Assembly (NCBI GenBank): GCA_038277395.1
Contig: CM076194.1
Coordinates: 177,032,467 to 177,096,466, forward strand
Direction of reading: 5' to 3'
DNA: 64,000 nucleotides
Source of the DNA: Dryocosmus kuriphilus
Taxonomy: Eukaryota > Arthropoda > Insecta > Hymenoptera > Cynipidae
In this document: positions 49,135-61,960 of the stretch, in pieces
Layout of the letters: every line of letters begins with the position of its first letter
How positions within the stretch are numbered: the stretch's first letter is position 1
Program-made: the position numbers and the translations under genes
Notes under the pieces: generated by a model
What the model saw: the letters and a program-made list of their open reading frames with translations, nothing else
Databases searched by the model: none
Told to the model about the DNA's origin: nothing

Positions 49135-52100
49135 GGAGAAGAAGATCTAAAAGTTCGTAGTCATCGTCTGTAAGAATATCGTTATTGTCAATGTCAGTAG
49201 CGTCAACGTCCACTGCGGTGTTCAATCTGTAGTGTCCCCACACAAAAGTGCCTGTAGTATTGGGGACGAAGCATTGCTTGTTATCATAAGGACTCAGTGC
49301 AATCTTTGATTGTTTAATCGTCTCAATGTTGTGCATTCTAGATCGGATCACGTACTGTGTTCTTCTTTGAACTGACGAATTTCTCAAGCATTCCGTGTAA
49401 TCGTCGAATGTGATTGTTTTTTGTACGATACCTGCTTATGCGCCTTTTGCTTTCTTTACAAGTCTTCACCGCTTACGCGGATGCTGTACATTTTACCCCG
49501 CAAGCCAACAAATTCAGTAATAATATTACCACAACACTTTTATTCATTATGCCTAAAACTTTATTGTTGGCTTGCAGCATTCTAAAAACATTGTCTCGAG
49601 GGTAGTCGGAGATGTCAAATTTGTGAATGTAGTCTTTCATGTCTGCGTATATGTCTTCACATTTTACTTCGTATATCAGACTGTCTGTGTCAATGTATAA
49701 GAGTTTACATTTATTTCCGTATTTTTTAAGCATGAAGTCTTAACGAAAGTCGTAAACGAAAATTTTGGAGACATTCAGCACTATAAGCCCTACATACCTG
49801 TAGACCGATTTTTTGAACAAAACTTCACTTCTCCTCAGTTTTGTTGCAACGAGATTTTCACTGAAGATTGTTCGACTATGAAAGTTTGGTTTGGCTATGG
49901 GGGCTTTTGCTCCATACCTACCCTCCTACTTTGTCACGAGTTTTACATTGACATATTTTCGTACGTTCTCCATTGTCTTCCCATAAACTGCATTATTCAT
50001 TAATTTAAATAAATTCTTTTCAAATTCATTTTCAGCATTACTTATGAATGTGGTTTTTGGATTAATGTGACTTTTCAATCATGTTGGCTAGTGCAATTTT
50101 GAAACTCTAAGAATTTTGACAAGTTTGAGACCATGAGCTAATGTATTTTCGAGAGCGCGATAATGAAGAACGTACTTTTGTTTTGGTAAGAAGGTAATTA
50201 TGTAGGAGCTTCTCCTGGCTGGACCCCGGCGGTTTCGAATTTTGTGGACAGAACGGTAGATTATTGTGTCTGCCATTGAGTTCTGGTGGATAATCCAAAT
50301 CTACTTCTGGTATGTAACCAAAGGGTGAATCATCTGGAATGTTTAAGTTAAAATTTTCCAAATTTGTAAGCCACTAGAAACCACCTTAAGGGACAATGGC
50401 GTATCGGTTGGAGCATTGACTCACTCCACCCTTTTGCCTTGCTCAACCATCAACAACATATCAACGTCGGTGAGGAGTTCCAATCTCACCATTGCATATT
50501 TGAGCACGGCGTCCCATGTCGAGCCATGCGTGGTGTAGTAGTGTGCTGGATCTAGGTCGTAAGCCTCGAGACACTATTTTTGGGAAACTTTCAAAGATGT
50601 CAGCCAAAAGTAGAACGTTAGTTTTCATGTAAAGCTTGACGTATTCATCGAGTGTCTTGATATTAAATGCACTCCATACCTCTTTTGCATGTGCAAAATC
50701 TTCATCAGATAATGCCGAATCGTTTAGAGTACTATAGAATTTTTTTTTTGATGGAAGCTGTCTATCCCTTGAGTCCAGGTATTCATAGGAAAGAACACCC
50801 TGCCTTGTGAGAAGCTCAATTTTCTCTTTTTCGACACCGGAAAAGACTACATTGACAATTTTCTACTCGGTGAGGTATGACGCTAACTTTTCCAGGGAAG
50901 AGGTCATAAATCCGAATGAATCAATAAGTATAAATTTTACTTGAGTTTCCTGAACATAATTTGTGAATGAGATGTATTTTTCTATGTTAGTGCGAGAACT
51001 TTCACTTTACCGTCAAATTGTGTTGCAATATGGCGAATGATAAAGTGAGCGTCATACCCACTCAGATTATGAAACACAACAGGTATGGTGTTTCAGCTTT
51101 TATAGGCTAGGTTGCAATGCTCGTGCGCAGGTCCACGGTATTTTCCTGTCAAATGGCAGTGTTCATGCACCTTCTTCATGGTAGATGTGACAAGCGGTGG
51201 CATCGATGAATGCTTCCTGTTCCTCGAAAGTCAATTTTACATGGGAACTGGAGATGTCAGAATCTTGTCACACTCCTGTGCGATTTCCAGCAACTCCTGA
51301 GCAAACTACTTTGCTGGTTCGACATCATCGGTACAGGACTCGTAGAAAGATAATTAATCGTTTTAGCAAATCGTTTTTCAAAGACTTATGTATTAGATCT
51401 TCTTCCTCCTTGAAGTCCATCATCATCATCAACAGGTATTAGCAATGAGTCACAATCTGCATAAATGATGAAAGGTGCTCTCTCGATTCTTGAAATTTTT
51501 TAATTGAATGAAGTTCTTCCCGGGTTCTGGCAGCACCACTTTGCAATAATTCAATTTGACACAATCTTCAGTGTGAACAGCTACGTAGCTTTTCCATACT
51601 TGCAAAGTAATGTAGGCATCGGTCACAGATATACTTTCTGATCTTCTTTGCAGACAGTTGTCTACTAACCAATCGAGAAAGGTTTTTTATCCAAACGTAG
51701 TGGAAGTTGAGTGTTTATGGTATTCTGTCCTGATTTACTTCTTCTTCTTCTTCTTCATCATCATCAGTGTTATCCTCTCTAACATACTCTTCTTCCACTC
51801 GGAGAAGATTCACATGTTTGTTTCTTTTTTGTGAGGTGAGACGAAGAGGCACCACCGTGAATTTATTTTCCTTCTTTTTAATCAAGTTGTATGCATTCAC
51901 TGATATATTATTTGTTTCTTCAAATTTGAGCAGATCTTTGAGGGCAACTGGGAACATGATTTCAAAAAAATCCAGTTCATCCTTGTACTGCTAGTAGCTG
52001 GATACACGGTTTGGTAAGTAGTATTTCTTGTTAAGTGGATGTATGTCTGATAGTATGGCCCACTTGAAATTCTCGTTATCCTTTCTGTTTTGCACCTTGA

Positions 52101-52772
52101 TACAAGCTTCTTTCACTTGACGTATAGCGGAAGTTCGATGTAGGAACCGTCCTTCATTGGATTAAGCTTGTTAATATGCACAGAAAGTTTCATAATAATT
52201 GACTGTAAAGTCTGTCCAGAGTCCTTTTCTTGAAACTCCTCCATTTCTCTCAAGATCGGATATCTCACATAGATTCTAAACCATAATTTCAAATCTGTGG
52301 TGTTGTATATGGCTTCATTTCTTGATTTAAAATTATGTTCACGTAAAGCCTTGCCCACTTGTGTAATAAATAGTGTTTCAGCGTCATGCAAAATAGCAAG
52401 AACATATTTGTGCACTAGATGGGCAACAACACATGTTTTTACGCGACTATCAAACGCTTTGACAGCATCAATCCACGTTACACGTTTATCAATGTCATCA
52501 GATTTTAGTTTGTTATTCGCTCCTCCTCCTTTCTTTGTCAGTAAATCAAAGCGAGCCTTGAAGCATGCATTTTTCTCAGTTATGTTTAAACACTTCTGTT
52601 TTTTGCTTAACGACAGCGGTGGTCTTTTTCTATGGAGTTCCCTTCTCACTGTCCTTAGACACAAAAATCATTCAATGTCCGCTTTATCCAGAGGTGCATA
52701 ACCAGAGGGTGATATTAGATTCAAGATTTCTTTGATACTGGGAATAAGTTTCATACACTCGTTGAGTATCAT
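49135..52772 (-). pseudogene. Polinton DNA polymerase B, copy B (uninterrupted, frameshifted)
   Basis: The minus-strand gene starts with an ATG at 52772, has a TGA after about 34 codons, then continues through an N-terminal domain and the F-P-V-A-L-K-D segment (51957). An exonuclease-domain region follows with C-D-R-C-L-H-Y-F (near 51620), then L-D-E-Y-V-K-L-Y-M-K-T (near 50640), motif A, motif B near 50000, motif C Y-I-D-T-D-S-L-I-Y (near 49690) and the C-terminus W-G-H-Y-R-L-N (near 49215). Family: protein-primed replicative polymerase of Polinton/Maverick elements, commonly 1000-1200 residues. Several frameshifts and stops are present. It is the best local reference for copy A, including the roughly 1.1 kb missing there. 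Confidence 0.85.
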
Positions 52773-52980
52773 TTTTCACCAAATATAAAAGTCCCTTATA
52801 AAATTCAATAACAGTAAAGTCACAAATAAAATCACTAATAAAGTTCTAAACTGCACTGTTTAGTTTTCCACCAGATATAAAAGTCACTTATAAAGGTCAA
52901 TAACACGGTCACAAAACTGCACTGGAGGTTCTTTAATATTTTTTGCTTCTTGCTCTCGATGTGAATCGCTTCATAGCCAA

Positions 52981-53020
52981 CACTGAACTGACTGCGCTCC
53001 GTTCCACTTCCGCTTTTATA
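52981..53020 (-). promoter_or_regulatory. TATA plus initiator core promoter of polymerase copy B
   Basis: On the minus strand TATAAAAG (53020-53013) is followed 31 bases later by a TCAGTT initiator whose A is at 52989. This matches the spacing and consensus of arthropod TATA/Inr promoters. The predicted transcript would run through about 215 bases of leader to the polymerase ATG at 52772. No DPE is evident. Confidence 0.55.
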
Positions 53021-53581
53021 GACCGACCCAAACTGCCTAGAAGCTTTCGGAAGATCCTCTACCGAAACTTTCGAGAACTCGTTCAACTATGCGTAACTAA
53101 ATGGCTGACTTTAGCTTGGAACAGAATCCTGCCCCTGAAGCATGTAGCTAGGCAACCCGTCTTACTGGGTTCCTATTTTATCGACTGAGGTGTTCCTGAA
53201 GCCCCTAGCTATACTAATCAGAGAGAAACGCTTATCTGCGTGTCATGATTTCTAGATCAATCAGGTCGCATATTCTTCTAGTTCTATCAGATCGAGAAGA
53301 TAAGCGATTATTTTTTACTAAATCCTTCATCCTTTTTTTAGACGAATTTTTAAAATATGCTGCTTAAGTCTGGAAAAAATGAAAGATCTCGATTAAATTA
53401 AATGTGATCCCAGCATATTCGCCTATTTGCCTGTTAGTTAGGTTATTGTGACAGTCTGATCAACATTTGAAAAATTTCGGTCAACTTCAGTTGACTTAAT
53501 GACAAAATGACATGTAGAATATTCTAAAATTAGTCTAAATTCGTTAGCTGAGGTTATCTAGTGAAAAAAAAATTTATTAGA
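53021..53581. other. Unassigned sequence upstream of the polymerase promoter
   Basis: About 560 bp with moderate complexity and no ORF or repeat I can define. It contains 'cttatctgcg' and 'agataagcg' sequences in opposite orientation around 53228-53308, a weak inverted repeat. The outer terminus of the Polinton would be expected around here, but I cannot locate it. Confidence 0.3.
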
Positions 53582-53633
53582 ATGGATTTAATCGCAGCTT
53601 ACGAATCTGCTTTTTCGGGTGTTGATTCACAAG
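53582..53633 (+). other. Candidate first coding exon with splice donor
   Basis: An ATG opens 17 codons (M-D-L-I-A-A-Y-E-S-A-F) ending CAAG before GTAAGC, a strong donor at 53634. An acceptor TTTTTAAATTTTAG near 54632 would join in phase to about 19 more codons, then a stop. I do not recognise the product. It may be a host gene's first exon or chance. Confidence 0.2.
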
Positions 53634-55007
53634 GTAAGCTTCTAAATTAGAAAATTGCATAATTCTGAAGAGCGTCAAATTATATCCTAAATTTATGTGC
53701 AGTTTGTTCATTATGCTAGTCTTTCATTGACAACATTGCAAACAGGCGCTTATGCTGTTCTATTTTTATGACATAAATATGTTATTGAATGATCTTTAAG
53801 TTATGGGATCTTAAAGAGCACTATTGAAAGCACTGGAAGCTGAAATAAACTCAATTTCGATAAGACTGTCAGCTATTCTTTTATGCCTGTCAACCACAGA
53901 TTTAGTAGCCAGTGTGCAAATATTTTCATGCCGTCTTCGGCCCTATCACCTTTTTTCATGCACTCAGTTTTAATTTGTATTATAATATATTTTGTTATTA
54001 TGTGGATTTATTTACATAAAAAATTCAGTTTACAGATTCTAGTGTTACTGTCGTCGAAACCATGACAGTAATTCTTAAAAATTTCGAATTTTTCAAATTC
54101 ATTTTTTTCATGCATACAATACCCAATGTTTTAAACTCAAGTTTTTTGTGTTAAGAAAGATACGAGTATATTTCATTAAAATCTATGTGTACATTTTCTT
54201 TTGCTTAAATATATCAAAATTGCAAAAAAAAAAAATCACATCTAAAACGATTTCTGAGAGAAATATAACACACGCGCGCATGCATATGCACACACACATT
54301 TTGTTAAGTCACATTTTTGGACTCCTGAGGTCAAATTATGTCAAGATATATCACAAAATACAGTTTGAAAATTTTCATCGTTACAAAGCTTCTCTATTTG
54401 GAAGCAAGATGTAATACATTTTAAGATAACGCATCACTCCGTGCAAAATTTTCTACCGTGAATTGAATATAATTACTCTACGGTAATGCGCATTAAATTT
54501 ATTCTATGGTTAATAAAATTATATTTAATTTCTTTGAATCGCGAAAGTATATTATTCCATGGCTAGCCTCGATTTAGTTCAACCCAAAGAATCTTGCTCT
54601 CTTCTGTATTATTTTATTTTTTTAAATTTTAGGATGGGTGAAAACTATTCCCAGGAACAAAGAAACGATCGAAACATTTGAGTTGGTTTGAGCCTCAGTG
54701 AATCCGCAATCCTAATTGGTCACTTCGGATAGCGATCGATTCACTGCGATTCCAAATTTAACATTTTATTTATTTATCAACCATATATTTTGTCGATTGT
54801 ATGCCTTGTATTTTATTCAGAATAGAAAAGAAAATTTTAGATATTTTTAACCGTATGCATTCGTAAACTCTAAATTTTGAAACTTTTAGATCCCTAATTT
54901 CAAGACTGGAAAGAAAAATTTGTTCGTAATTTAAGCTTTTCACGTGGCCTTCGTTATTACTCCTGCATCTTAGCCTGTCACGGTTTAATGTTTTCTATGC
55001 TTTTGTT

Positions 55008-56175
55008 GAGGACCCGGGTAAGTGCTTATGGGATTTTAGGTCCCGGTGGATTTGGCTGAATTTTTAGCACTTGGTAGTCCTCGGTGTCCTGATCAAAAAT
55101 TCTCATGGGCACAAGGTCCATAAATCAACCATTTTCGAGATATCGAGGGTCAAAGATGGCTTACTGCAGGATTTTCGTAGGTAGCGTAGCACGGGAGTGT
55201 ATGCAAAAAAATCAACATCGTAGGGCTTATGTTTGGATATGGAGGTTTTGACTAGAGTTTTTCGAAGATAGAAGGATGTGGAATTGTGATCTGATCTGAT
55301 AGACATGGATCAGAGGTAGGTGGCAGGGTCGAAGTGGGTGGTAAAAGGGTGGGACGGTGGTGGATGGTAGGCAGCCGCTTGAATGAGTGTTAATGGACAC
55401 AGATAATTTCAAATGTATGTATATAGATATATTTTGGTATATGCCATAGATAGACGACGTCATTTCAAAGCTATAGGTAAAATGTAATAGGATTGTCCCA
55501 TCTATGGCCGAAATGACGACTCTCATCAGAACGATCGGGGGTTTTTTACATGGACTGAGGAGTGTAATATATGCCGCGTTTTCAATTCAATAAAAAGAGG
55601 AAATGTTTACTTTACACACTCCCACTCATCATCCCTCTAGTTTAAAATGGTTAATAATGTCTATATAGACCACTGTCAGCCATGCGTGCCGCGGAGGCAG
55701 TAGGGTGGGTTAGTTTTTTGAATAGACAGCTAGTGGAAACATAGCATAATTTGAAAGGTCATCAGTTACACTCCTCCGGTTGTTTTGACGGCAGTCGTCA
55801 TTTCGGCCGTAGATGGGTCAATCCTATTAGATTTTACCTATAATTTTGAAGTGACGTCGTCTATCCATGGGATATACCAAAATATATCTATGTACATACA
55901 TTTGTAATTATCTGAGTACATTAACACTCATTCAAGCGGCTACCTACCATCCACCACCGTCCCACCCTCCTACACCCTCTTCCACCCTGCCACCCACCTC
56001 TGACCTATGTCTATTAGATCGAATCACTGACCCACATCCTCCTGTATTCGAAAAACTCTAATCGAAAGCTCTATATCAAAACATAAGCCCTACGATGTTG
56101 ATTTTGTCATACTAAAAATTCAGCCAAATCCACCGGGACCCAAAATGCCATAAGCACTTACCGGGGTCCTTTAAA
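55008..56175. mobile_element. Foldback (MITE-like) element sharing ends with the SWIM transposon
   Basis: Two arms of about 430-550 bp (55008-55560 and 55780-56175) are inverted copies around a 200-bp centre. The outer ends read AGGACCC-GGTAAGTGCTTATGG, followed by 'ggtggatttggctgaa'. The SWIM transposon ends have AAGGACCCCG, then 'atggga', then 'ggatctggctgaaa' at corresponding spacing. It has no coding capacity; open frames across it are mirrored by the two arms. It is probably mobilised in trans by that transposase family (inference). The stretch 53634-55007 before it holds no other feature. Confidence 0.7.
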
Positions 56176-56534
56176 TTTTTCCACTAGCGATCTGAAATTA
56201 ATATATTTGGAATCAATGAATCTTTCCGATTCCCATGATATACAATTTCTATTAAAAAAAAGGGTAGAAAATTTGAAGCTTTGTAATTCATCTAAATATA
56301 AATTTCAATACTTATTATCTCTCAAATTTGCAACCTGTAGGCAAATGAGATGTCGTTGGAATCGCAAAGATGAATAAATTCCGAATATATTATTTCCAGA
56401 TCGCTATTTTCAAATAGAAATTTTTTTATTTCCTTTTCATAACATGTTTACGAACGAAGGGCCCCTCTGACGACAAGTACTCATATTGAAATATGGTTGA
56501 TAGGTATCATAAAACTATACCTAGTTCTTTAAAA

Positions 56535-57144
56535 CAGTGATTCTCAAACATTTTTTGAAATTTTTTTGGCCAGGTCATGGTTTTCTACCTACCATTTTTT
56601 CTACGCTGTACTTCTAACCCCAACGAGATACAGAGCTGTCGATGGAGTCTCGAGTGCAACGACCACTTGGGTTGCGCGGCCTTCTCACTGTTTTAATTAT
56701 ACTCGGTTGAAAAAAATTAAAATTTGGTAAAATATTAATTGATCTAATTTGTATAGGCTGCATCAGCTTCTTTATATAATGATGAAAGAATTTACAAAAG
56801 AGAGAAAAAATTCGAATAATATCTTCAACTCCGGTTAGCAGTTATTGTACTTTTGAATATACTTAAATATTTGCTTTATTCATGAAAATATCAACCGATT
56901 TTCGCCACCTTTTTAAAATTTATTTCTAATTACATAAGGGAATTGATTCAGCTAATTAAAATTTAATTAGACAATATCTTCACAATTTCAGTTTTTGAAA
57001 CGGGGCTTCATTTCATAATAATAAGGGTAGTCGAATGTTCCAGGTATACAAGATAGCCCGCCTGTTAGCCTAGAATGGTGGTCGCATGGTGTGGACAGAC
57101 CTAGTCAGGCGACCCAGACCAGATCAGTAGTTTGTGAATCGCTG
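56535..57144. mobile_element. hAT-type MITE, 610 bp
   Basis: The ends are CAGTGATTCTCAAAC and GTTTGTGAATCGCTG, imperfect inverted repeats (13 of 15) of the hAT 'CAGTGRTTCTCAAAC' type. The flanks are an 8-bp duplication CTTTAAAA / CTTCAAAA with one mismatch (56527-56534 and 57145-57152), the hAT length. No transposase is encoded. The sequence beyond, 57153-58092, has nothing I can call. Confidence 0.75.
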
Positions 57145-58224
57145 CTTCAAAATATACTGCCTAAGCAGCTATAGATAGAAATGTCAGAAAATCGACTGAA
57201 GCTGACTTCCTTCAGAGATTTTCTAGTGATTTTGTATCAGTAGGGTCGCGCACTAATTTAAAATTTTAAAACTTTGTGCGAAATATAGGCGCATAACTTC
57301 AAAAATTTTGATTCGATTTGAAAATGATGAAAAAGATTGAAAACGTTTTTCTTCATTTGGAGATTTCTGATTTACAACTTCTGAATCGGATCCGTTGGAT
57401 TGAAATCATCTAAATTTTGCAGACCGATTCAAACGCACCATTCTGATTCAGAAAGATGGTCAACGAATCCGCATTCTTAAAGAAAACCGATCCCTTAAAG
57501 CAACTTTTCAATCGTTTCTTTGTTACTGATTAGCTCCTACAATATTAATTGCTGTAGAGGGTTGAAATTTTGCATGGATGTTAACCAGCCGTAGTCTATT
57601 TGAGAACAAAATTTCACCCGCTTCTACATTATATGAATTTTTATCAGTAGTTAAAGTTAAGAAAAATGAAAAAAATTGCTAAATTTGGCTTTCTAGAGCC
57701 CTATGTTGAAGCTTTTCTAACAGTCCAATTTTCCCTGAGGACGACTCAAATTGAAGCTCTTGGTTTTTGAGCGTGTGAAGCCGGGGAAAGAAACAGCAAT
57801 ATCTGGCTCGCTTCATATACGTTCGAAAATCCACGGATTTTGAACGTGTGCTGTAGAAAATATCATATGCACCACGAGAAGGAGGAATTTTTTGCCTTAC
57901 GCGATATTTTCATATCGATATAGAAGAGCTATAGTGATGTATAATATACTATTTTTCATATCAGTGGTTCAAAATAAAGAAAATAAGAAGTCTCGAATCA
58001 TTTGGCCTATGAAACCCGTCCTTGAGGACACTTACCGAAAATTTTGGCTTGATTTTTAGTGCTTGTATGTTGTAAAAAATAGTCTGTTAACATCCCCGCA
58101 AAAAACGTCAGATTGAAAAGTATTAATTCGGGTTCACGTGATGTTCTCCTGAAATCTTCTTTGCAGCAACTTCGCATTGGAGAAGAGTCTAAAACTTTCG
58201 AGTGCGATACTTCGCATATAGCCT

Positions 58225-58500
58225 TAATTTTAAATGCGATTGAATGCGAACAAAATTTTTAAAATTAATTAATCATGTTCGACGTTCGCTTTCAGCTGCA
58301 TGCTTCTGAATACAGTTAAATGAGAAGAAATTTTGGTGTAAAGTGAAAACTTTTTAATGCGAGAGTTTGCATTCATTTGAATGATTTTAAATGCGAATGA
58401 ATGAGATGAGATTTAGAGCGAAGTGAAAAACTTTTGAATGAGACAGATCGCATTCATTTGAATGCTCTTGAATGTGAATGAATGAGAAGAAGGTTTAGAC
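58225..58500. repeat. Minisatellite, about 70-bp unit with GAATGCGAATGAATG
   Basis: Three to four diverged copies of a unit containing 'gcattcatttgaatg' followed by 'gaatgaatgagaagaa' and 'agcgaagtgaaaa'. A second short-period array rich in TTCGGAAAG follows to about 58770, with a CTCGAACTG variant. The frame across it (58625-58843) is a repeat translation, not a gene. Confidence 0.65.
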
Positions 58501-58924
58501 CTAGCGGAAAAAATGGAAAGGTTCGAAAAGACGATTTCGGAAAGAATTCAGAAAGCTTTCGGAATGAATTCGGAAAGAGTTCAAAAAGGTTCAGAAAGAA
58601 AATTCGCAAAGAAATTTTTCCATATTGTATGTGAACTTTGCTTCCGAATTTTTCGGAACCTCTCGAATTGACCCACTTTTCGAGTCTTTACAAACCTCTC
58701 GAACTGTCACACTTTCCGAGTATTTCCGGAAATCTCGAACTGTCCCAATTTCCGAGTCTTTCTGGATATCCCAAGCAGTACATTCTCTAAACCCGAAACG
58801 GGATATCCTCAGGATATACCAAAATACTGTGAAAAATTCCTAGAAACCTAGAAAGGTAATAATCATAATATTTATTTATAAAAACCAAAAAGGTTTTATA
58901 CATATTTTGTGAATAATTGACACA

Positions 58925-59073
58925 TATTGGAGCGTTCACACCTCTGCATGCTGGTGGAAAATACTGAAAATTCTCACAAGAGGGAAAGAGATAAAAAATA
59001 GTCTGTCTCTTTGACTGTTGTTAGATTTTCAGGTTTTTCCGCCTGCGAATGCAGAGGTATGAATGCTCCAATC
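58925..59073. repeat. Long hairpin, arms about 65-70 bp
   Basis: The sequence from 'attggagcgttcacacctct' at 58925 pairs with its inverted partner ending 'aatgctccaat' at 59073. Pairing continues inward through 'gaaaatactgaaaattct' to a small central loop near 58990-59005. An RNA from either strand would fold into one long hairpin. Confidence 0.65.
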
Positions 59074-61679
59074 ACTGCCAATGTTGCTAAGCTCATGACT
59101 GATCCTGAATGTTCGGTAGAATTCATTGAACATACACAGAATTTACTTGCACATAGAATTACTTGCATTTGGATTTGACTTGCGACAAATACGACTTCGA
59201 GTTGGCGACAAATACTAATTATTATTTAAGCAAAGACAAGATTCAATGTCACACAACGCTTATCATGACGCGTTGAGCGTCGCAGTTAAAAAGTTTTTCG
59301 AAATCACAAATATTCAAGATATTTTTCTTCTTTCGTCATGTTTAATTATTTTAAATTCGAAGCTAAAGCAGCGCGAAAGACATGACAATAAGAGCGGCTG
59401 CCATTTTGCTATATTTCTTGGTATACCGATTGGTACCGATTAGCGCATGCGTGGAGTACTGGGACACTTTCGGTAAGAGTTCCAAAACAGTCGAAATGAG
59501 CTCTACCTGGCATTCGAAAGATGTCGGAAAGTTTCGGAAGTCTTCCACAAAGTGTGATGTTCAGATAGATTCGGAAGCAAAGTTCACATACAATTCAGAA
59601 AGAAATCTTTCCGAACGGTCTTTCCGAACCTTTCCTTTTTTTCACTACCGAGAATAAAGTGAAAAGGTTTGAATGAGGTAATTCACATTCATTTAAATTT
59701 TGACATTTCTAAAAGTGATTTGAATACTCTTTAATGCAAAACGGTGGATTAAAATATTGTTTAACTTTTGATTATTCTGGGACGTTAAGCACGTTTGTAT
59801 GCGGTTGGATTACCGTACGTGATTTTGCTTTGTCGCTTTATAAGTGGAAAAAACTCAATTTTTTTTTTATCCCAAAGTGAATATTTAGCAATATTTTTAG
59901 TTAAAAATTTTTATTTTATCAAGTTTTAAACAAATATATTAAATGTATATGTCTGTCTGTATATGTCTGTATATAATAGTATCCGAGTATCGCAAGACAA
60001 AAGTTAAAAATAATCTACTGCAGGAAAATATGAAAAATTAGCCTTTTCCTATTCTGCGTAAAATGGCATACTTTATTCTGACTGTTCATAATTATTATCT
60101 ATATAAAGATGTGTTATCGACAACGTCCGAAACCATCTGTGATTTCGAGCTTTGCCTGACATGTAATGTATTTTGACAATTTTTTTACTTTGCCTGCTTG
60201 TTTGAAATTGTAAAGTGCAAAATATGTCATTCATGGTATTACTAATAAATAATTGTATTAAGAATAATTCATTTTAAGATGATTTTCTGGAAAATTCTTA
60301 ATAAATTCTTTAAGAGTGATGAGTTAAAATATCGTATATTTTCTTAATAAAGGATTTCTAAGCCTTTGAGTAATTTAGCTGCATGAAATACTGACACTCT
60401 GTGGAGATACGGACGCCAGTAAAAGAGCTCTAACAAAAAAAGTCTCAATCCCATGTTTGGATCTACAAATCATGTACTATGTAGATTTTTTATTTAAAAC
60501 ATTTGAAAAAAATGACATATCACTCCAATTTATAATTTTTTTCTTAAGCAGCCTAGAATGCATTGTATGTTCATAAGTTTTCCAAAAATTAAAAGTATAA
60601 TTGAGACCATAGTGTTATAAGTATTGCTAGACTTTTTTAAATCAAGTCGCTCTTTGCCCTGGTTCAGCAGTACTACATTTTGAGACCAAATTTGATTATA
60701 ATTTTTAATAAAGTCAAAACTATAATGGAGTCGAGAGCATTCTAATTGATGACAAAATTTATAGGTATCACGCTTAAACGAATTTAAAAAATATTCGTGT
60801 TTGGCTGTGAATGACGTTAAAGTTTCTTAACTGACAGATTCGTAATAATAATAGTATTATGACTCAGAATTTAAGAATTGAAATGGGGATTAAATTTTTA
60901 AAAACCTTTAACTTAAACCTCTAGCCTCCCTAATACTAATTGCCAGTTGTTAGCAATAAGTACCTATATCTCGGAAAAAGATTTTTTTTTTCTTGAAAGT
61001 GTATGCTATTAGTAAATACGGAAAGATTTTTATAAGCGTATTTTGTAATATATGTATTTATTTAATTATGAATAAAACATTTAAATGGAAAAAAATTTTT
61101 AGGTATGTAATTTTATTTTGTACCAAAATTTGTACATATCGCGTCCCCTAGTGGAAATTAAAAAAATTATTTAAACTTTGAGAAATAATATACACTTAGA
61201 GAAAAATGTATTGAATTCAAGCAAAACTTTTTTCCATAAAATAAGTTTTTTTTTATTTAAAAAACGCTCCCGCACTAAATGTATAGGATTTTATCGGAAA
61301 TTTGCTTACACTCGATTTTACTGAGCGTTAATATTTTGTACATTTTATGAGGTTCTGATCAAGTCGGCCTTTTTATCGCGAATCATGAAAAGAAAAAACA
61401 CTTGTTATTTAAATTTGATTGAAAGTTTGTAACGGTCTGTTTTTGCTGCACTTATCCAATTTGTCACAGCGGAAGCTTCAGCCTAGCCAGGGTCAGGTTT
61501 TGAGACAATTAGACAACATGTCCTCTGAGTATAAGAGTAGAAAATACTGATTTATTTATTCAATAAAGTTACAGTATTAAAGTGTTGCGCGTGTGAGAAA
61601 GAAAGCGTGTGCGTGTATGCCTGTGGTGGTGGTATAGAGTATCGTGTGGGTTGTGTGCACGTTACATAGTGTGTTTGTT

Positions 61680-61960
61680 GAGACGGACGTGTGGTTAGGT
61701 TCGCGTGGCCTTGGGAGCGCCCATTGACTACGAGAACCGTATACCGTCGCCGGGTCGGTCAGTCAGGAAGTCAGGTCGGTTTCGGGTGACAAGGGGGGAC
61801 CATGGGAGCACCCATCGATCCCCGTATGCACTCGGTTCGCGAGGCCATGGGAGCGCCCATTGACCGCGAGAATCGTACACTGTCGCCGGGTCGGTCGGTC
61901 CGGAAGTCAGGTCGGTTTCGGGCCAGTGGCCGTGTTAAATTGGCGAGCTGGACGAAGCAC
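61680..61960. repeat. GC-rich tandem duplication
   Basis: Two copies of an approximately 145-bp unit contain 'gggagcgcccattgac' and 'tcgccgggtcggtc' (about 61697 and 61835 onward). They lie in a GC-rich island of about 61600-62150 amid AT-rich sequence. It is preceded by TGTAACGG at 61428 and an 'aataaag' signal at 61562, so an LTR is possible, but boundaries and partner are lacking. Confidence 0.5.

Noticed and set aside
55103..56061. ORFs of 64-99 codons on both strands around 55.1-56.1 kb
   Set aside because: They are mirrored readings of the two arms of a foldback element and have no independent support.
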